NCBI GenBank assembly: GCA_013397795.1 | Contig: VZTJ01001823.1 | Span: 105,539 to 169,538 of the forward strand | Length of the DNA: 64,000 bases | From: Orthonyx spaldingii | Lineage: Eukaryota; Chordata; Aves; Passeriformes; Orthonychidae | Direction: 5' to 3' | In this document: positions 60,501 through 64,000 of the stretch, piece by piece | Layout of the letters: each line of letters starts with the position of its first letter | How positions within the stretch are numbered: the stretch's first letter is position 1 | Notes under the pieces: model-generated | Seen by the model: the letters and a program-made list of their open reading frames with translations, nothing else | The model's database searches: none | Told to the model about the DNA's origin: nothing | Position numbers and translations under genes: made by a program

Positions 60501-62394
60501 ATAGTCCTCTGTTTGCTAAGAGCTGCTAACAGACCTGGCCAAGAAGTTTTAATATACAGAAGGAAACCCATTTCTTTGAAACCTCTTTTTCTACACTGTA
60601 TAACATTCATGAGGGTTTTTACCTGAAAAAGAAATTGGAAAAATAGGGGTTTTATTTATTAGAAAAAGTTTCATAAATTTGTCAGAAGCAATTTTACTGG
60701 GTTCTGAAATGGCTTTTAGGTTCAGGTAACAAAATGGGTTCAAACATATTTAAAACATGAACTAAAAGTGGTGTCTTCAACATTTGGTTCATATCATCTT
60801 TCCTTTAGGTTTGAATTAGAAAAATCAAAAATTACTCAAATCAAGCTATTAAGAAAAATTGGACCCAGGGTTATTGTATTCCATTGTCATCTTAGCATCA
60901 GATTAACAGTATGTTACATAGTTTAAAATACAGTCTTACCCCCACTCCTTGTGCACACAGCCTGTGTGCAAAACACTTCTAAAAAAAAGTCATTTACATT
61001 AGCACAAATACAGTTTAAATTAGCCCATGCAAACTCCTGAGATAGCAATAAGTGCAGGAATTAGGAGTTCCCCTCGCCTTCCAGGTGGTCCTGCCTCTGA
61101 TGTATCACATTTCTGCTTCTCTCCCCAAATCCTCTTTGCTCCCACTCTCTCCCCAAAGCAGGCCTGAAGGAGAGCATCCTCTCAACTCCCTCCTTGACCT
61201 CCACAGGTGCTCCATGCTGGACAACCACTGCATGTGTTCCTTTGTCCTTCAGAGCACTCATACATCAGAAAAAGCGAAGCAACTAAAACAACAAACAAAC
61301 ACAGTGAAAGGAAGATGAACGCCATCTGCAAACATTAAAGGTGGTTTTTGTGTTATCTTTTGTCCATCAGTTTATGTGTATGCTCTATCTCACTTTGCAT
61401 ATGTTCATTGAATGAGAAATTGTGCTCCACAAAACAAGCAAATCTCCCCTTTTTTTCCCCTCCAGCCTACCTATGCATTACAGTCAATAAGGAATTCCAA
61501 GTATGAGGTTGTAGCTGTACTCAACAGCAGCCTATGGGCCTTGGGAGAGAGGTAAGGGGGTGCCTTTGCTGCAGAAAAGTCAGTGTTAATCTCGTTATGT
61601 CGCTGTTCATAAATAAAGCATTGCAAAGGTAGCAGAGATTCCAAGCAAGCCTGGAAAACTAGAAAGCTTTCCTAAAAGGAAGGGGATACACTCATATTTA
61701 AAATAAAATCTAAGGCTAAGCTGTCCTCTAGAAGAATAAATCAAGGACCTTTGCACTTCAAATAATAACACAGCCAAATACAATGCTACATTTATGGCTT
61801 ATTTTTAGGCAAAGCCTGGGCAAAATTAAGAAAAAAACCAACAAAACCCAAACCAATTTTCTGGTCTATTTCCTGAAGAATACAATTTTTTAAAAAACAA
61901 ACAAACAAACCAACCCAAAATGAAACTATCAGTGACTATCTAATGATCCATCCTATCCCAAATGCTGAAAAGTCATTAGTGTTGCCTCAGCCTGAAGAAT
62001 CAGTGTGGTATGAACAAGTCAAAGCAAATGTAATCACTGTGGGCTACATTACATCCCAACATGTGCTGAGGAAGATCGGCATCCGCTGCTCACGATTAGC
62101 AGGGAGGAAAGCATCTGTCAGGCAGACACAGAACCAACAAGATGGAGTGCAAGCAGGAAAATAGGAATTTCCTCCCTTTCTTACATGGAGCACAGCCTTA
62201 ATATTTGAAAACCTTTTCACACATTTAAGTGGTTTCTCCAGAGAAAGAGTTGGAAAGCATCGTGGATCATGGTTTTCAGAGCCCAGTGTCCCGCTGTCAC
62301 AGCAGGTACCTGGAGATCTCTCCTAGATACCTTTTGTTCTGTTGCTTTAACAATGGCTCAGAGGGTCACTGTTGATATAGGTTTGAAGGAAAGA
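60501..62394. other. Noncoding stretch, no gene seen
   Basis: AT-rich unique sequence with a (CAAA)n-like tract at 61892-61920. Short frames are not recognised and no repeat family is seen. Confidence 0.5.
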
Positions 62395-62480
62395 TAATAC
62401 AAATTGACATTTCAACTGTTGATTGGTTGGAAGCAATAAATCAAACAATCAACCATAAATCAACATTATAGCACGGGACA
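62395..62480. promoter_or_regulatory. HOX/PBX-like motif cluster with an 8-bp inverted repeat
   Basis: GTTGATTG (62418-62425) and CAATCAAC (62446-62453) form a perfect inverted repeat around 20 bases. Between and after them lie two ATAAATCA sites. The second is embedded in CCATAAATCA (62453-62462), which matches the known PBX-HOX composite site read in reverse. An inverted CCAAT (ATTGG) overlaps the left arm. Motifs are seen; occupancy is inferred. Confidence 0.3.
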
Positions 62481-64000
62481 AAACATCGACTTGTTGTGGT
62501 GAAATCCAGCCTCTGTTTAAAAGCCAAGTCAGCTTGCTGGCAGAGGAAGGAGAGCCGGCAGACAGACACTGCAAGAGCTTAACAATCCACAACAAGTTTA
62601 TTTTTAAACCGTGTTGGGAGCACTTGTCAGCACCTGGTGTGTGGTTTGCCATGGCCACAGCATCCAAGGACATCAAAAAGCGCCCCATGAGAACAAAGCG
62701 GTACTGAAGGAAAACTGTGACTGTGGCAGCCTTCCACTCGCCAAAGCAGAAGCACCCAAACCTCCCAAGACTTGTGAATGAGACATCAGCCATGAACCTT
62801 TGGTTTGCAGCTGCTGCTACCAGGCAGAGCAGAACAGACCCGTGTACTGCAGGCTATTCACTCCTTAAACTTTTCCTTATAGTCAGGCTAGTTTGGACAG
62901 GATACCACTGATCAAGAGCCCTCAGACATCCCACTGTTGTCTAAAGACATTGTTCATAAAAAGGTTTCCTGATTTGGAGACCACTAAAGCATAGAAGAAA
63001 TATGAGCTGGCAAGTCACTTCTCCCTACCAGAAGTGGGAGTATTGCCCTGTGCAATTCGAGGCAAAAACACAGGTAGATCAGCCCCAGGGTTTTACTCCC
63101 TCCTTTCAAAGTGTTCACGATTCAACTATAGCCTCCAACAAATAGAAAGTATTTGCCTTCTTGCCTAGTCCCCACAAAACCAGTGACAGAACAATTACTG
63201 AGACTCGAAGGGCTGGTTCTCAATCACTCCATATAAAGTCATTAACAGGCGTAATTTCAGCCAACTGCCACATATTTGCTAGTGTTTTACATTTATATTT
63301 TAGCTTTAAAGGTTCTTCCCCTTCCTATCACATTAAACAGCATCTCTCTTTGTGGGAGAACTTCAGGAAAGGGTCATTTGCCACTGAGTTACACCTAAAT
63401 AATACCAGATAAGCAGCCAATTTTTCATCTGCACAGTAGCAAAAGAAAAAGATCTTCCTGTCATTAAACCTTTCTGCAGAAGAACCTCCCACCAACAACA
63501 CAGAGAAGGCAGCAGAGGTAAAGGATACTGAGTCAGTGTAGTGGTTTGAGTTCGTTCACTTGAGTTTTTTGGCTAAATGCCAGCACACTTACCAGATTTT
63601 ATTTAATTTTGCTGTGAGATAAGGATTAGGAGTAGGTAAAGCAGGCTCAAACTTTAAAGAGTATAAAGAAAGTTTATTAACAGACCTAAAAGGAAGGAAA
63701 AAACTTAAGAACCAGAACAAAACTGTCAGAACACTTTTGCTCTTCCCACCTCTCCATTTTTCAATGACAATACAAAAAAACAACACTTTGACTTTCAGTC
63801 AGTTTACCACTTTTAAATTAGTCTTTCTTCAGTCATTTAGGGAGAGGAGTTTTCTCCTGCTTTACCACGTTGACTTCTCCACAAGAAATACAGTTCTTAT
63901 GGTTTTCAGCCTCACAACTAGCAGCCGCCCAGGAGAAAAGATTTCTGCTTGTTGTGGAACGTCCCTCCCACACCAGTAGCTTTCCCACTGCTACTACGGT
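62481..64000. other. Noncoding stretch to the end of the window
   Basis: Mixed unique sequence. The minus-strand frame 62449-62793 (114 codons) has no recognised similarity. No repeat, RNA gene or exon is identified, and a gene starting beyond the window edge cannot be excluded. Confidence 0.5.

Overview
This window looks like noncoding vertebrate chromosomal DNA, most likely from a bird. Two degraded fragments match the 3' end of avian CR1 LINEs (46410-46598 and 49044-49155, both minus orientation). Recognisable interspersed repeats are otherwise very sparse. There is one dense CpG island, and many AT-rich stretches carry homeodomain, SOX and POU-type motifs, as expected of distal enhancers around a developmental gene. 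A crocodilian or turtle cannot be strictly excluded, because CR1 is shared. Two runs of N (13068-13118 and 39578-40151) show a draft assembly. Nothing resembles a bacterium, plasmid, virus or CRISPR locus.

I found no protein-coding exon that I recognise on either strand. The long open frames are shadows of GC-rich sequence, of the N gap, of poly-A runs (read as poly-Phe or poly-Lys), or of a tandem repeat.

Layout. 1-39.2 kb: gene-free sequence, A- and C-rich on the + strand, with several AT-rich candidate regulatory blocks (about 1.3-1.7, 7.0-7.1, 14.6-15.1, 16.6-17.2, 20.2-21.0, 22.5-23.0, 25.6-26.3, 29.1-29.4 and 32.9-33.6 kb). 36.4-37.5 kb: two GC-rich patches that approach the island. 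39.24-40.56 kb: a strong CpG island, the only convincing promoter-like element; its centre, where a start site would be expected, is a 574-base gap. 40.50-40.73 kb: island-edge sequence ending in a consensus splice donor (cut after 40727), a candidate + strand first exon. 41-52 kb: further AT-rich candidate enhancers, including a nested inverted repeat at 42136-42191, plus the two CR1 fragments. 53.02-53.27 kb: a small second CpG-dense patch. 55.51-55.86 kb: a clean 51-bp minisatellite of nearly seven copies. 56-64 kb: AT-rich sequence with simple repeats and a HOX/PBX-like motif cluster near 62.4 kb.

The simplest reading, which is inference, is the 5' end of a vertebrate gene at the CpG island, possibly a divergent promoter, with introns or flanking regulatory desert on both sides. 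I could not name the gene. I see no evidence of a new biological system; the most interesting signals are the gapped island, the minisatellite and a set of palindromic elements inside candidate enhancers.
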